Below are positions 28,663 to 35,891 of a stretch of DNA of 64,000 nucleotides, piece after piece. The stretch comes from Streptomyces sp. CC228A. Its GTDB lineage: Bacteria > Actinomycetota > Actinomycetes > Streptomycetales > Streptomycetaceae. The notes beneath the pieces were generated by a model. It saw only the letters and a program-made list of their open reading frames with translations. It made no database searches and was not told the DNA's origin. Made by a program: the position numbers and the translations under genes. The stretch's first letter is position 1; each line of letters begins with the position of its first letter. The stretch covers positions 620,001 through 684,000 of the forward strand of contig NZ_JAJPUI010000001.1 of the NCBI RefSeq assembly GCF_021390935.1. The letters are read 5' to 3'.

Positions 28663-29403
28663 ATGATCGAAGAGGCGCCCGATCGGGGGCAGGCCGCCGA
28701 TCCGTTGACGCCCGTGCTGCGGCCGGTGCGGGCGGGCAACGGCTTCGAGGAGGCGCTGGCCCAGATCCTCCAGGTGGTACGGCTCGGCCTGGTGCCGGCG
28801 GGCGGGCGGCTGCCCGCCGAGCGGGAGCTCGCGGAGCGCCTCGGCGTCAGCCGGGTGACGCTGCGCGAGGTGCTGAAGGTGCTCCAGGAGCAGGGGCTCG
28901 TGGAGAGCCGGCGCGGCCGGTACGGCGGGACGTTCGTGCTGCGCCGCGAACGGGAGCCGGGCGAGCAGGAGCTGCGGCGCCGGATCGCGGCGGTGGACCT
29001 GGAGGACACGCTGCGGTTCCGGGAGGTGCTGGAGACCGGCGCGGCAGGGCTGTGCGCGGCGCAAGGGCTGACCGGCGGGGAGGCGCGGCGGCTGCGGGCG
29101 GCCCTGCGGGCCACGCACGACGCGCCCCTGGAGGACTACCGGCGGCGGGACACGCTGCTGCACCTGGCGCTCGCCGAGCTGTCGGGCTCGCCGACGCTGA
29201 CCGCGCAGTACGCCGCGGTGCGGGCGACGGTGAACGACCTGCTGGACGGCATCCCCCTGCTGGTGCGGAACCTGGAGCACGCCCAGCACCAGCACGACGC
29301 GCTGGTCGAAGCGGTGCTGGAGGGCGACGCGGAGGCCGCCCGGGAGGTGGCGCGGGAGCACTGCGCGGGGACGGCGGCGCTGCTGCGGGGCTTTCTGGCG
29401 TGA
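28663..29403 (+). CDS. FadR-type GntR transcriptional regulator of the gamma-glutamylation cluster
   Basis: 246 residues. The winged helix (LQVVRLGLVPAGGRLPAERE, then LGVSRVTLREVLKVLQEQGL and ESRRGRYGGTFV) is followed by an all-helical FCD effector-binding domain (LRFREVLETGAAGLCA, HLALAELSGSPTL, HDALVEAVLEGDAEAAREVAREH), whose His and Asp residues usually bind a metal and acid ligand. Start ATG 28663 is behind GGAGGGGG. An upstream in-frame start at 28624 lacks such a site. It is divergent from glnA4 and codirectional with the permease, the usual position for a local repressor. Confidence 0.9.
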   Translation: MIEEAPDRGQAADPLTPVLRPVRAGNGFEEALAQILQVVRLGLVPAGGRLPAERELAERLGVSRVTLREVLKVLQEQGLVESRRGRYGGTFVLRREREPGEQELRRRIAAVDLEDTLRFREVLETGAAGLCAAQGLTGGEARRLRAALRATHDAPLEDYRRRDTLLHLALAELSGSPTLTAQYAAVRATVNDLLDGIPLLVRNLEHAQHQHDALVEAVLEGDAEAAREVAREHCAGTAALLRGFLA

Positions 29404-29540
29404 CCCCGCGGGAGCGGACGCGGGCGGGGGCGGCGCCGCCGCTGCGGGGCGCCCTGGCGCGACCGCGGGGAACCGGGCGCGAGCGGGCGCGCCGGGTGAA
29501 AGTCGCGCACGGGTCTTGCGCAGCGGTGCGGGCCACCGCA

Positions 29541-29562
29541 AAGGTATGGGGCCATTCCATTG
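29541..29562. promoter_or_regulatory. Putative GntR operator, copy B (upstream of permease)
   Basis: AAGGTATGGG-N6-CCATTG with ATGG 29546-29549 and CCAT 29557-29560, matching copy A at all sixteen fixed positions. It lies in the 272-base gap between the regulator and permease genes, about 115 bases before the permease start. Confidence 0.6.
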
Positions 29563-29675
29563 GGTCGGCCCCTGGGGCGCTCCCGTGGCCGGTCCGTGCG
29601 GCCGGCGCGGCGGCGCGGGGCCGGCCCGCTGGGCCGTCGACGGGGGTTCGATCCGAGCCGGAGGCTGACGCTGCC

Positions 29676-31139
29676 ATGACGCTGGAAGACACCGAGGGCA
29701 CGACCACGGGCGGGCCGCGTCCGCAGGACGACTACCTGAAGCGCCGCACCCTGCGGCAGGGCAGCGCGGGCTGGCTGCTGCTGACCGGGCTCGGCGTGGG
29801 GTACGTCGTGTCCGGGGACTACTCCGGCTGGAACATCGGCCTCGCGGAGGGCGGCTTCGGCGGCCTGGCGATCGCGACGCTGCTGATGGGCACGATGTAC
29901 GCGTGCCTGGTGTTCTCGCTGGCCGAGCTGTCGGCGATCCTGCCCGCGGCGGGCGGCGGCTACGGCTTCGCCCGCCGGGCGCTCGGCCCGTGGGGCGGCT
30001 TCCTCACCGGCACGGCGATCCTCATCGAATACGTCCTGGCGCCCGCCGCGATCTCCCTCTTCATCGGCGACTACGTCGAGTCGCTCGGCTTGTTCGGGCT
30101 CACCGCGGGGTGGCCGGTCGGCCTCGTCTGCTTCGCCGTCTTCATCGGCATCCACCTGTGGGGCGTGGGCGAGGCGCTGCGCTTCAGCCTGGTCGTGACG
30201 GCGGTGGCGGTGGCGGCCCTGCTGATCTTCGCGGTGGGCGCGTTCACGGAGTTCCGGGCGGCGGGGCTCGACGACATCCCGGTGGACCCGGAGGCCTTCG
30301 GTGCGAGCTCCTGGCTGCCGTACGGGCTGCTGGGCATCTGGGCGGCGTTCCCGTTCGGCATGTGGTTCTTCCTGGGGGTGGAGGGTGTGCCGCTGGCCGC
30401 CGAGGAGGCCAAGGACCCGGTCAGGTCGATGCCGAAGGCGATGTCCCTGTCGATGGGCGTGCTGGTGCTGCTGGCCGTGGTGACGTTCCTGGCGGCGACG
30501 GGCGTGCGCGGCTCGGCCGCGCTCCAGGACGCGGGCAATCCGCTGGTGGTGGCCCTGGAGGGGGACGGCGGGCCGACGGCGCTGAGCCGCTTCGTCAACT
30601 ACGCGGGTCTCGCGGGCCTGGTGGCGTCGTTCTTCTCGCTCATCTACGCGGGCTCGCGCCAGCTGTTCGCGCTGTCCCGGGCCGGCTACCTGCCGCGCTT
30701 CCTGTCCCTGACGAGCCGCCGGAAGGCGCCGTACCTGGGCCTGCTCATCCCCGGCGCGATCGGCTTCTCGCTGGCCGCGTGGACGGGGGACGGCGCCCGG
30801 ATGCTGAACGTGGCGGTGTTCGGCGCCACCATCTCGTACGCGCTGATGGCGCTGTCCCACATCGTGCTGCGGCGCCGCGAACCGCACCTGGAGCGGCCCT
30901 ACCGCACCCCGGGCGGGGTGCTGACGTCGTCGGTCGCCTTCGTCCTGGCGCTGGCGGCCCTGGTGGCGACGTTCCTGGTGGACGAGGACGCCGCCTTCGC
31001 GGCACTCGGCGTCTACGCGATCGCGGTGGCGTACTTCGCGTTCTACAGTCGGCACCGCCTGGTGGCGAGCGCCCCCGAGGAGGAGTTCGCGGCGCTGGCG
31101 GCCGCCGAGGCGGAGCTGGACCGCAGCGGAGAGGGGTAA
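29676..31139 (+). CDS. APC-superfamily permease, probable ethanolamine/amine transporter
   Basis: 487 residues with about 12 hydrophobic segments. The first is GSAGWLLLTGLGVGYVVSGDYSGWNIGL, whose SGDYSGWN sequence is characteristic of ethanolamine-permease-like (Eat) members. Others include ILPAAGGGYGFARRALGPWGG and FFSLIYAGSRQLFALSRAGYLP. It would import the amine substrate by proton or cation coupling. Start ATG 29676 with GGAGG upstream. The 3' end is three bases from the hydrolase GTG, so both are cotranscribed. A copy of the cluster's shared box precedes it. Confidence 0.85.
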   Translation: MTLEDTEGTTTGGPRPQDDYLKRRTLRQGSAGWLLLTGLGVGYVVSGDYSGWNIGLAEGGFGGLAIATLLMGTMYACLVFSLAELSAILPAAGGGYGFARRALGPWGGFLTGTAILIEYVLAPAAISLFIGDYVESLGLFGLTAGWPVGLVCFAVFIGIHLWGVGEALRFSLVVTAVAVAALLIFAVGAFTEFRAAGLDDIPVDPEAFGASSWLPYGLLGIWAAFPFGMWFFLGVEGVPLAAEEAKDPVRSMPKAMSLSMGVLVLLAVVTFLAATGVRGSAALQDAGNPLVVALEGDGGPTALSRFVNYAGLAGLVASFFSLIYAGSRQLFALSRAGYLPRFLSLTSRRKAPYLGLLIPGAIGFSLAAWTGDGARMLNVAVFGATISYALMALSHIVLRRREPHLERPYRTPGGVLTSSVAFVLALAALVATFLVDEDAAFAALGVYAIAVAYFAFYSRHRLVASAPEEEFAALAAAEAELDRSGEG

Positions 31140-31142
31140 GGG

Positions 31143-31832
31143 GTGGCCAGGCCACTGATCGGTGTGACGACGTATCTCGCCCCGGCGGCGTGGGGTGTGT
31201 GGGACATGCCGGCGGCGCTGCTGCCCGCGGCCTACCCCCGGCTGGTGCAGGCCGCGGGCGGCCTCGCCGCGATGCTGCCGCCGGACCCGTCGCCGTCGGC
31301 CGCGGCCGCGGCGGTGGCCCGGCTGGACGGGCTCGTCGTCGCGGGCGGCCCCGACGTGGAGCCGGTGCGGTACGGGGCGCGGCCCGACCCGCGTACGGGA
31401 CCTCCGGACCGGGCGCGGGACGCCTGGGAGCTGGCCCTGATCGAGGCCGCGCTGGCGGCGGGCACGCCGCTGCTCGGCGTGTGCCGGGGCATGCAGCTGC
31501 TGAACGTGGCGCTCGGCGGGACGCTGGTGCAGCACCTGGACGGTCATGTGGAGCGCGTCGGCTGCTTCGGCCGGCACACCGTCAAGCCGGTGCCCGGCAC
31601 CCGCTACGGCGCGCTGGTGCCCGAGGCGGCGGAGGTCCCCACCTACCACCACCAGGCGGTGGACCGCCTGGGCCGGGGTCTGCGGCCCTCGGCGTACGCG
31701 GAGGACGGCACGGTGGAGGCCGTGGAGGCGGCCGGGGACGCCTGGGTCCTGGGCGTCCAGTGGCACCCGGAGATGGGCGAGGACCTCCGGGTGATGGAGG
31801 GACTGGTGCGGGCGGCCGCGGGCGCCGGGTGA
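31143..31832 (+). CDS. Class I glutamine amidotransferase-like gamma-glutamyl hydrolase (PuuD family, C26)
   Basis: 229 residues. Nucleophile Cys in LLGVCRGMQLLNVALGG and the His/Glu pair in WVLGVQWHPEMGED complete the triad. PLIGVTTYLAP and LDGLVVAGGPDVEPVRYG are family hallmarks of gamma-glutamyl-GABA hydrolases. In this cluster it would release glutamate from the oxidised gamma-glutamyl intermediate. The start is GTG 31143, immediately behind the permease stop. A 41-bp tandem repeat begins exactly at its TGA stop. Confidence 0.9.
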   Translation: MARPLIGVTTYLAPAAWGVWDMPAALLPAAYPRLVQAAGGLAAMLPPDPSPSAAAAAVARLDGLVVAGGPDVEPVRYGARPDPRTGPPDRARDAWELALIEAALAAGTPLLGVCRGMQLLNVALGGTLVQHLDGHVERVGCFGRHTVKPVPGTRYGALVPEAAEVPTYHHQAVDRLGRGLRPSAYAEDGTVEAVEAAGDAWVLGVQWHPEMGEDLRVMEGLVRAAAGAG

Positions 31833-31992
31833 CGGCGGGGGCGCGGTGCCGCCGTGCCGCCGCACGGGGGTGACGGCGGGGGCGCGGTGCCGCCGTGCCG
31901 CCGCACGGGGGTGACGGCGGGGGCGCGGTGCCGCCGTACCGCCGCACGAGGGTGACGCCGGGGGCGCGGTGCCGCCATGCCCCCCGCGCGTG
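31829..31992. repeat. Four tandem copies of a 41-bp unit beginning at the hydrolase stop codon
   Basis: Units start at 31829, 31870, 31911 and 31952, each opening GTGACGGCGGGGGCGCGG and continuing TGCCGCCG. Copies one to three are nearly identical, and the fourth has diverged toward its end. The first unit includes the TGA stop of the hydrolase gene, so any expansion is invisible to the protein. The stretch lies between this gene and the convergent LysR gene. Confidence 0.85.
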
Positions 31993-32147
31993 GCGGCCTG
32001 CCGTCCCCGCACCCGGCCCCGCCCGCCGGAGCCGCACCCGCCCGCCGCGCGGTCACCCTCCGGCCCTGGCACCCGCGCGCGCCGCGCCGGACGCAGAAGG
32101 CCGGGCTACGCGCGCGTTGGCGCGGGGCCCGCGCCCCCGGGGGCGTC

Positions 32148-32310
32148 CCCCAGCCGCTCGACCCGCACGGCTACGCGCGCGTCGCGCGGCTCGCACGGCA
32201 CACCAGCCCGCGGCTCACGCCGAACCGCGCCCTCCACGCACGCGGCGCACGTCCGCGCCCCGGAACGTCCCCAGCCGCTCGACCCGCACAGCTACGCGCG
32301 CGTCGCGCGG
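32148..32310. repeat. 42-bp direct repeat duplicating the LysR gene's 3' end
   Basis: 32148-32189 and 32269-32310 share 41 of 42 bases (CCCCAGCCGCTCGACCCGCA, then GCTACGCGCG and CGTCGCGCGG). The second copy contains the TAG stop and last codons (RATRA) of the LysR gene. The first is a detached duplicate 121 bases beyond. A third, weaker relative (GGGCTACGCGCGCGTTGG) is at 32103-32120. No transposase or target-site signature is seen. Confidence 0.8.
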
Positions 32311-33200
32311 GACAGGGACAGCAGGTCGCGTGCCGGTCCGGTGGGGCGGGTGCCGCGGGGCCACACCGCCCGCAGGGCGCGGCGCAGGTCGACGCCCTCG
32401 ACCGGGACCTCCGCGAGCCGGCGCGACGTCAGCTCCTCCGTGACGGCCAGTTCGCTGAGGACAGCCGGACCGGCCCCGCTCACGGCCGCCGCCTTGACGG
32501 CCGTGGTGGACGCCAGCTCCATGAGCGGCGCGGCGAGGCCGCCGTGCCCGGCGAGGGCCGAGTCCAGGACCTGGCGGGTCCCTGAGCCGTACTCGCGCAG
32601 CACCAGGGGTGTCGTCGCCAGTTCGGCGGGCGTGACGGGGACGCGGCGCCGCGCCCACCGGTGCCCCGGGGCCGCGACGACGAGGAGCCTGTCGTGGGCC
32701 ACCACCGCGCCCTGCAGACCCTGCGGGACGGCCAGCCCCTCCACGTACCCGAGGTCGGCCTCGCCGTCCAGGAGGAGGGCCGCGACCGCCGCCGAGTTCC
32801 CGGCCCGGAGGGACACGGCGGTGTCCGTGCGCTCGGCGCGCAGCGCGATCAGCCAGCCCGGCAGCAGGTACTCGGCGATGGTCATCGACGCGGCCACCCG
32901 CAGCCGCGAGTCCCTGCGGTCGCGCAGGGCCTGCGCTCCGGCGTCGAACGCCTCGGCCGCCTCCACCACCCGCCGCGCCCAGTCGGTGACGAGCGCGCCT
33001 GCGTCGGTGAGCCGTGAGCCGCGCGGCGAGCGGTCGACGAGGGCGACGCCGAGCTGCCGCTCCATGGAGCGGATGCGGCTGCTGGCGGCGGGCTGGGTGA
33101 TGCCCAGCTCGCGCGCGGCCCGGCCGAGGCTGCCGTGCCGGGCGACGGCGAGCAGGAGTTCCAGGGCACCCAGGTCGGGCACGCGATGCGACAGGCTCAT
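32292..33200 (-). CDS. LysR-type transcriptional regulator
   Basis: 302 residues. N-terminal winged helix (LGALELLLAVARHGSLGRAA, then ITQPAASSRIRSMERQLGVALVDR) and a substrate-binding-like effector domain (LRVAASMTIAEYLLPGWLIALR, ADLGYVEGLAVP, PLVLREYGSGTRQVLDSAL). It resembles CysB/CbbR-type regulators in layout; the inducer is unknown. It is divergent from the TDT carrier gene, which is its most likely target. Start ATG 33200. Inverted repeats in the 70-base gap are candidate binding sites. Confidence 0.9.
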   Translation of the reverse strand: MSLSHRVPDLGALELLLAVARHGSLGRAARELGITQPAASSRIRSMERQLGVALVDRSPRGSRLTDAGALVTDWARRVVEAAEAFDAGAQALRDRRDSRLRVAASMTIAEYLLPGWLIALRAERTDTAVSLRAGNSAAVAALLLDGEADLGYVEGLAVPQGLQGAVVAHDRLLVVAAPGHRWARRRVPVTPAELATTPLVLREYGSGTRQVLDSALAGHGGLAAPLMELASTTAVKAAAVSGAGPAVLSELAVTEELTSRRLAEVPVEGVDLRRALRAVWPRGTRPTGPARDLLSLSRATRA

Positions 33201-33222
33201 AACCTCAGCTTATGGGGCCATA
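33198..33222. promoter_or_regulatory. Overlapping inverted repeats between the LysR and TDT genes
   Basis: CATAA-N7-TTATG (33198-33214), a LysR-like T-N11-A arrangement, overlaps TATGG-GG-CCATA (33211-33222). Both arms are exact. The A/T content is conspicuous in this GC-rich setting. The first repeat includes the LysR start codon, which would suit autorepression. Confidence 0.5.
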
Positions 33223-33271
33223 GGGAAAAGGTCCCTGGTCGGGCGGGACACGGGCCGCGAAGCTCGATGCC

Positions 33272-34568
33272 ATGGCAGCAACCGTCCTCCCCGGCCCCCG
33301 CCCGCAGCCCTCGCCCGCCGAGTCCCCCGGGGACCCCTCCGGCGCCGGTGCCGGGCCGGGACGGGACACCCCCTCCTGTCCCGGCGGGCCCCCGGGAGCA
33401 GGCACCGGCCCGCACCTCCACCCGCGGCCTGGGGACTCCCCGCGAGCTTGCCCGGCGCCGGCGGACGGGCCGCTCGGGGCCGCCGCTTCCGGCACGTGCG
33501 GCACCTGGGACCGAACTGGTACGCGGTCGTCATGGGCACGGGGATCGTCGGTAGCGCGGGCGCCGGGCTGCCGCTCGGGCTGCCCGGCCTGCGGACGGTG
33601 TGCGCGGCGATGTGGGCGCTGTCCCTGGTGCTGCTGGCCGCCCTGCTGGCGGCCAGGGCGCTGCACTGGGCGTACCACCGTGACCGGGCGCGCGAGCACC
33701 TGCGGGACCCGGGCACGGCGCCGTTCCACGGCTGCACGGCGATGGCGCTGGTCTCCGCGGGCGGCGGCACGCTGCTGGTGGGGCGGGACTGGATCGGCGC
33801 GGACGCGGCCCTGGCGCTGGGCGCGGCGCTCTTCGCGGCGGGGACGGCGGCGGGTCTGGTGGCGGCGGTGGCGGTGCCGTACCTGATGGTCGTACGGCAC
33901 CGGGTGGAGGAGGCGTCGCCGGTGTGGCTGCTGCCGCTGGTCGCGCCGATGGTGTCGGCCGCGGTCGGCCCGCTCCTCGCCGTGCGCCTGCCGCCGGGGC
34001 AGGCGCGGGCGACGCTGCTGGCGGGGTGCCTGGCCCTGTTCGGGATGAGTCTGCTGGCGGCGCTCCTGGTGCTGCCGCTGGTGTTCGGCCGGTTGGTGCT
34101 GGGCGGGCCTCCCGCGGCGGCGCTGACGCCTGCGCTGCTGCTGGTGCTGGGTCCGCTGGGGCAGTCGGCGACGGCGGTGAACGCGTTCGCGGACGCGGTG
34201 CCCCGCCTGCCGTACGGCGGGGTGCTCGCGGCCGTGTTCGGGCTGCCGGTCCTGGGGTTCGCGCTGCTGTGGCTGGCCTGGAGCGGGGCCCTGGTGCTGC
34301 GGGCACACCGCCGCGGCATGGGTTTCGCCATGACGTGGTGGGCGTTCACGTTCCCGGTGGGGACGTGTGTGACGGGTCTGGAGGGGCTGGCGCGTCACAC
34401 GGGTCTGGAGGCGCTGCGGTGGGCCGCGGTGGCGCTGTTCGCCGTGCTGGCGGCCGGGTGGCTGGCGGCGGCCTCGGGGACGGTGCGGGGCTGGTCAGCG
34501 GAGCGCTGCTCGCAGCGCCCGGCGCAGCACCGCGGGCGCCTCGGCGAGGGACGGCCCGTACCAGGTGA
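33272..34568 (+). CDS. TDT-family (tellurite-resistance/dicarboxylate transporter-like) membrane protein, frame-shifted at both ends
   Basis: The intact core, 33496-34490, encodes ten hydrophobic helices starting RHLGPNWYAVVMGTGIVGSA, with AVPYLMVVRHR, LLPLVAPMVSAAVGPLLAV and MTWWAFTFPVGTCVTGLEGL typical of the TDT/SLAC1-like family (malate, tellurite or sulfite exporters). The first in-frame start near the core is GTG 33496 without a ribosome-binding site. ATG 33272 opens a Pro-rich leader in another frame that joins the core if one base changes near 33470-33490. At the other end the core frame runs on antisense for 960 bases. A one-base shift in the GGGG at 34487-34490 gives the family-like ending GTVRGLVSGALLAAP and a stop at 34568. 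Confidence 0.65.
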
Positions 34569-35225
34569 GGTGGCGGCCGTCGACGAGGGCGGCGGGCAGC
34601 CCGGGGAACGCCTCGGGCCCGTCGCCGGCGGTGAAGCGGTACGGCTCGTCGGGCAGGACGACCAGATCGGCACCGGCGGCCCGCAGCTCGTCGAGCGGGA
34701 CGCGCGGGTAGCGGTCGGGATGGCGGCGTACGCGTTGGCCACACCCAGCCGCGCGAGCAGGTCGCCGGCGAAGGTGTCGCGGCCGAGCACCATCCAGGGC
34801 CGCCGCCAGACCGGGACCACGGCGCGGCGCGGCGGGCCGTCGGGGCGCACGTCGGCCCAGGCCGCCTCCGCGTCGTCCAGCCAGCGCGGCCGCCCGGTGA
34901 CACCGCAGGCGGCCAGGACGCGGGCGAGCTCGCGCAGCGCCTGGTCCAGGGTCCGCACCTCGGTGACCAGCACCTCGATCCCGGCGGCCCGCAGCGCGGC
35001 GAGGTCGGGGGCGCGGTTCTCCTCCTCGTTGGCGAGGACGAGGTCGGGGCGCAGGGCGGCGATCGCGGTGGTGTCCGGGTTCTTCGTGCCGCCGACCCGG
35101 GCGGCACCGCCCAGGTCGGCGGGGTGGGTGCACCAGTCGGTGACGCCGACGAGGAGGCCGGGCGCGGTGACGGCGACCGCCTCGGTGAGGGACGGCACCA
35201 GGGAGACGACGCGCGGCGCGGTCAC
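34495..35225 (-). pseudogene. BtuF-like helical-backbone metal-receptor protein, frame-shifted
   Basis: The frame from GTG/ATG-type start 35225 (MTAPRVVSLVPSLTEAVAVT, GVTDWCTHPADLG, GTKNPDTTAIAALRPDLVLANEEENR) is a BtuF/FecB-like periplasmic-binding fold without a signal peptide. It holds to LLARLGVANAYAAIP near 34717. The sequence then continues sensibly in another frame as DRYPRVPLDELRAAGADLVV, LPDEPYRFT and GPEAFPGLPAALVDGRHLTW, stopping at 34495. One missing G/C in the run at 34717-34719 reconciles the two. Cytoplasmic members of this group are thought to bind cobalamin or metal chelates. It is coupled by four bases to the XRE-cupin gene. Confidence 0.7.
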
Positions 35226-35782
35226 GGCGCCGACGCCTCCATGTGCGGGGCCACGGCGACGACGAGCAGCCGGGTCTCCGGCGCGGAGGCGCGCCAGCGG
35301 TGCCGCACGCCGCCGGACAGGTGCATGGTGTCGCCGCGCTCCAGCCGGTAGGCGCGGCCCTCGGCCTCGACCTCCACGGTGCCGTCAGCGACGTACAGCA
35401 GGGCGTCGTTGCGCAGGACGATCTCCCGTCCCGCGTCGTGCTCGCCGGTGAACTCGTCGGCGTGCAGTTGGTGCTCACCGCGCACCAGGGGGCGCACGCC
35501 GGGGGGCGCGGCAGGGTCGGCGGCGCCGGAGGCGGCGCGGACGACATCGACGGTGCGGGCGGTGTCGGCGGCGTCGAGGAGCTCCACGGCAGTGGTCTTC
35601 AGCGCCTCGGCGATGCACTCCAGGGACCGGGTGCTCGGGCGGGCCCGCTCGTTCTCGATCTGGCTGAGAAAAGGCACGGACAGGCCGCTGCGCTCCGCGA
35701 CCGCGGCGAGGGTGAGCGACAGCGCGCGGCGCCTCCTGCGGACGGCCGCGCCCACACGGGGCGATTCCTTGTCGTCGTGCAT
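35222..35782 (-). CDS. XRE-family regulator with cupin domain
   Basis: 186 residues from ATG 35782, preceded by GGAGGG at the right distance; the upstream GTG at 35806 lacks one. The helix-turn-helix (AAVRRRRRALSLTLAAVAER, then SGLSVPFLSQIENERARPST) is followed by a double-stranded beta-helix cupin (VLRNDALLYVADGTVEVEAE, RLERGDTMHLSGGVRHRWRA) that probably senses a small ligand. It shares a four-base stop/start overlap with the metal-receptor protein, so that protein may supply or report the ligand. This coupling is inference. Confidence 0.88.
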   Translation of the reverse strand: MHDDKESPRVGAAVRRRRRALSLTLAAVAERSGLSVPFLSQIENERARPSTRSLECIAEALKTTAVELLDAADTARTVDVVRAASGAADPAAPPGVRPLVRGEHQLHADEFTGEHDAGREIVLRNDALLYVADGTVEVEAEGRAYRLERGDTMHLSGGVRHRWRASAPETRLLVVAVAPHMEASAP

Positions 35783-35891
35783 GATTCCCTCCCTTCCCTC
35801 GCTCACCGATCCACCTTACGCAGCCGGAGTACCGCCGAGTAGCGCAATCGGCCGAAGCGGCCGGGCGGGGCCGGTGTCAGTGGTGTGCGGC

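Noticed and set aside
29676-31139. Permease as a polyamine or arginine transporter
   Set aside because: The SGDYSGWN segment and the GlnA4 context fit ethanolamine-permease-like proteins better, although substrate remains unproven.
31829-32310. Remnant of an insertion sequence between the hydrolase and LysR genes
   Set aside because: There is no transposase fragment, terminal inverted repeat or target-site duplication, only direct repeats.
31969-35451. An 1160-codon plus-strand open frame
   Set aside because: It runs antisense through the LysR, BtuF-like and XRE-cupin genes. Only its middle (33496-34490) encodes a recognisable protein. The rest is Arg/Pro/Ala composition typical of antisense high-GC DNA.
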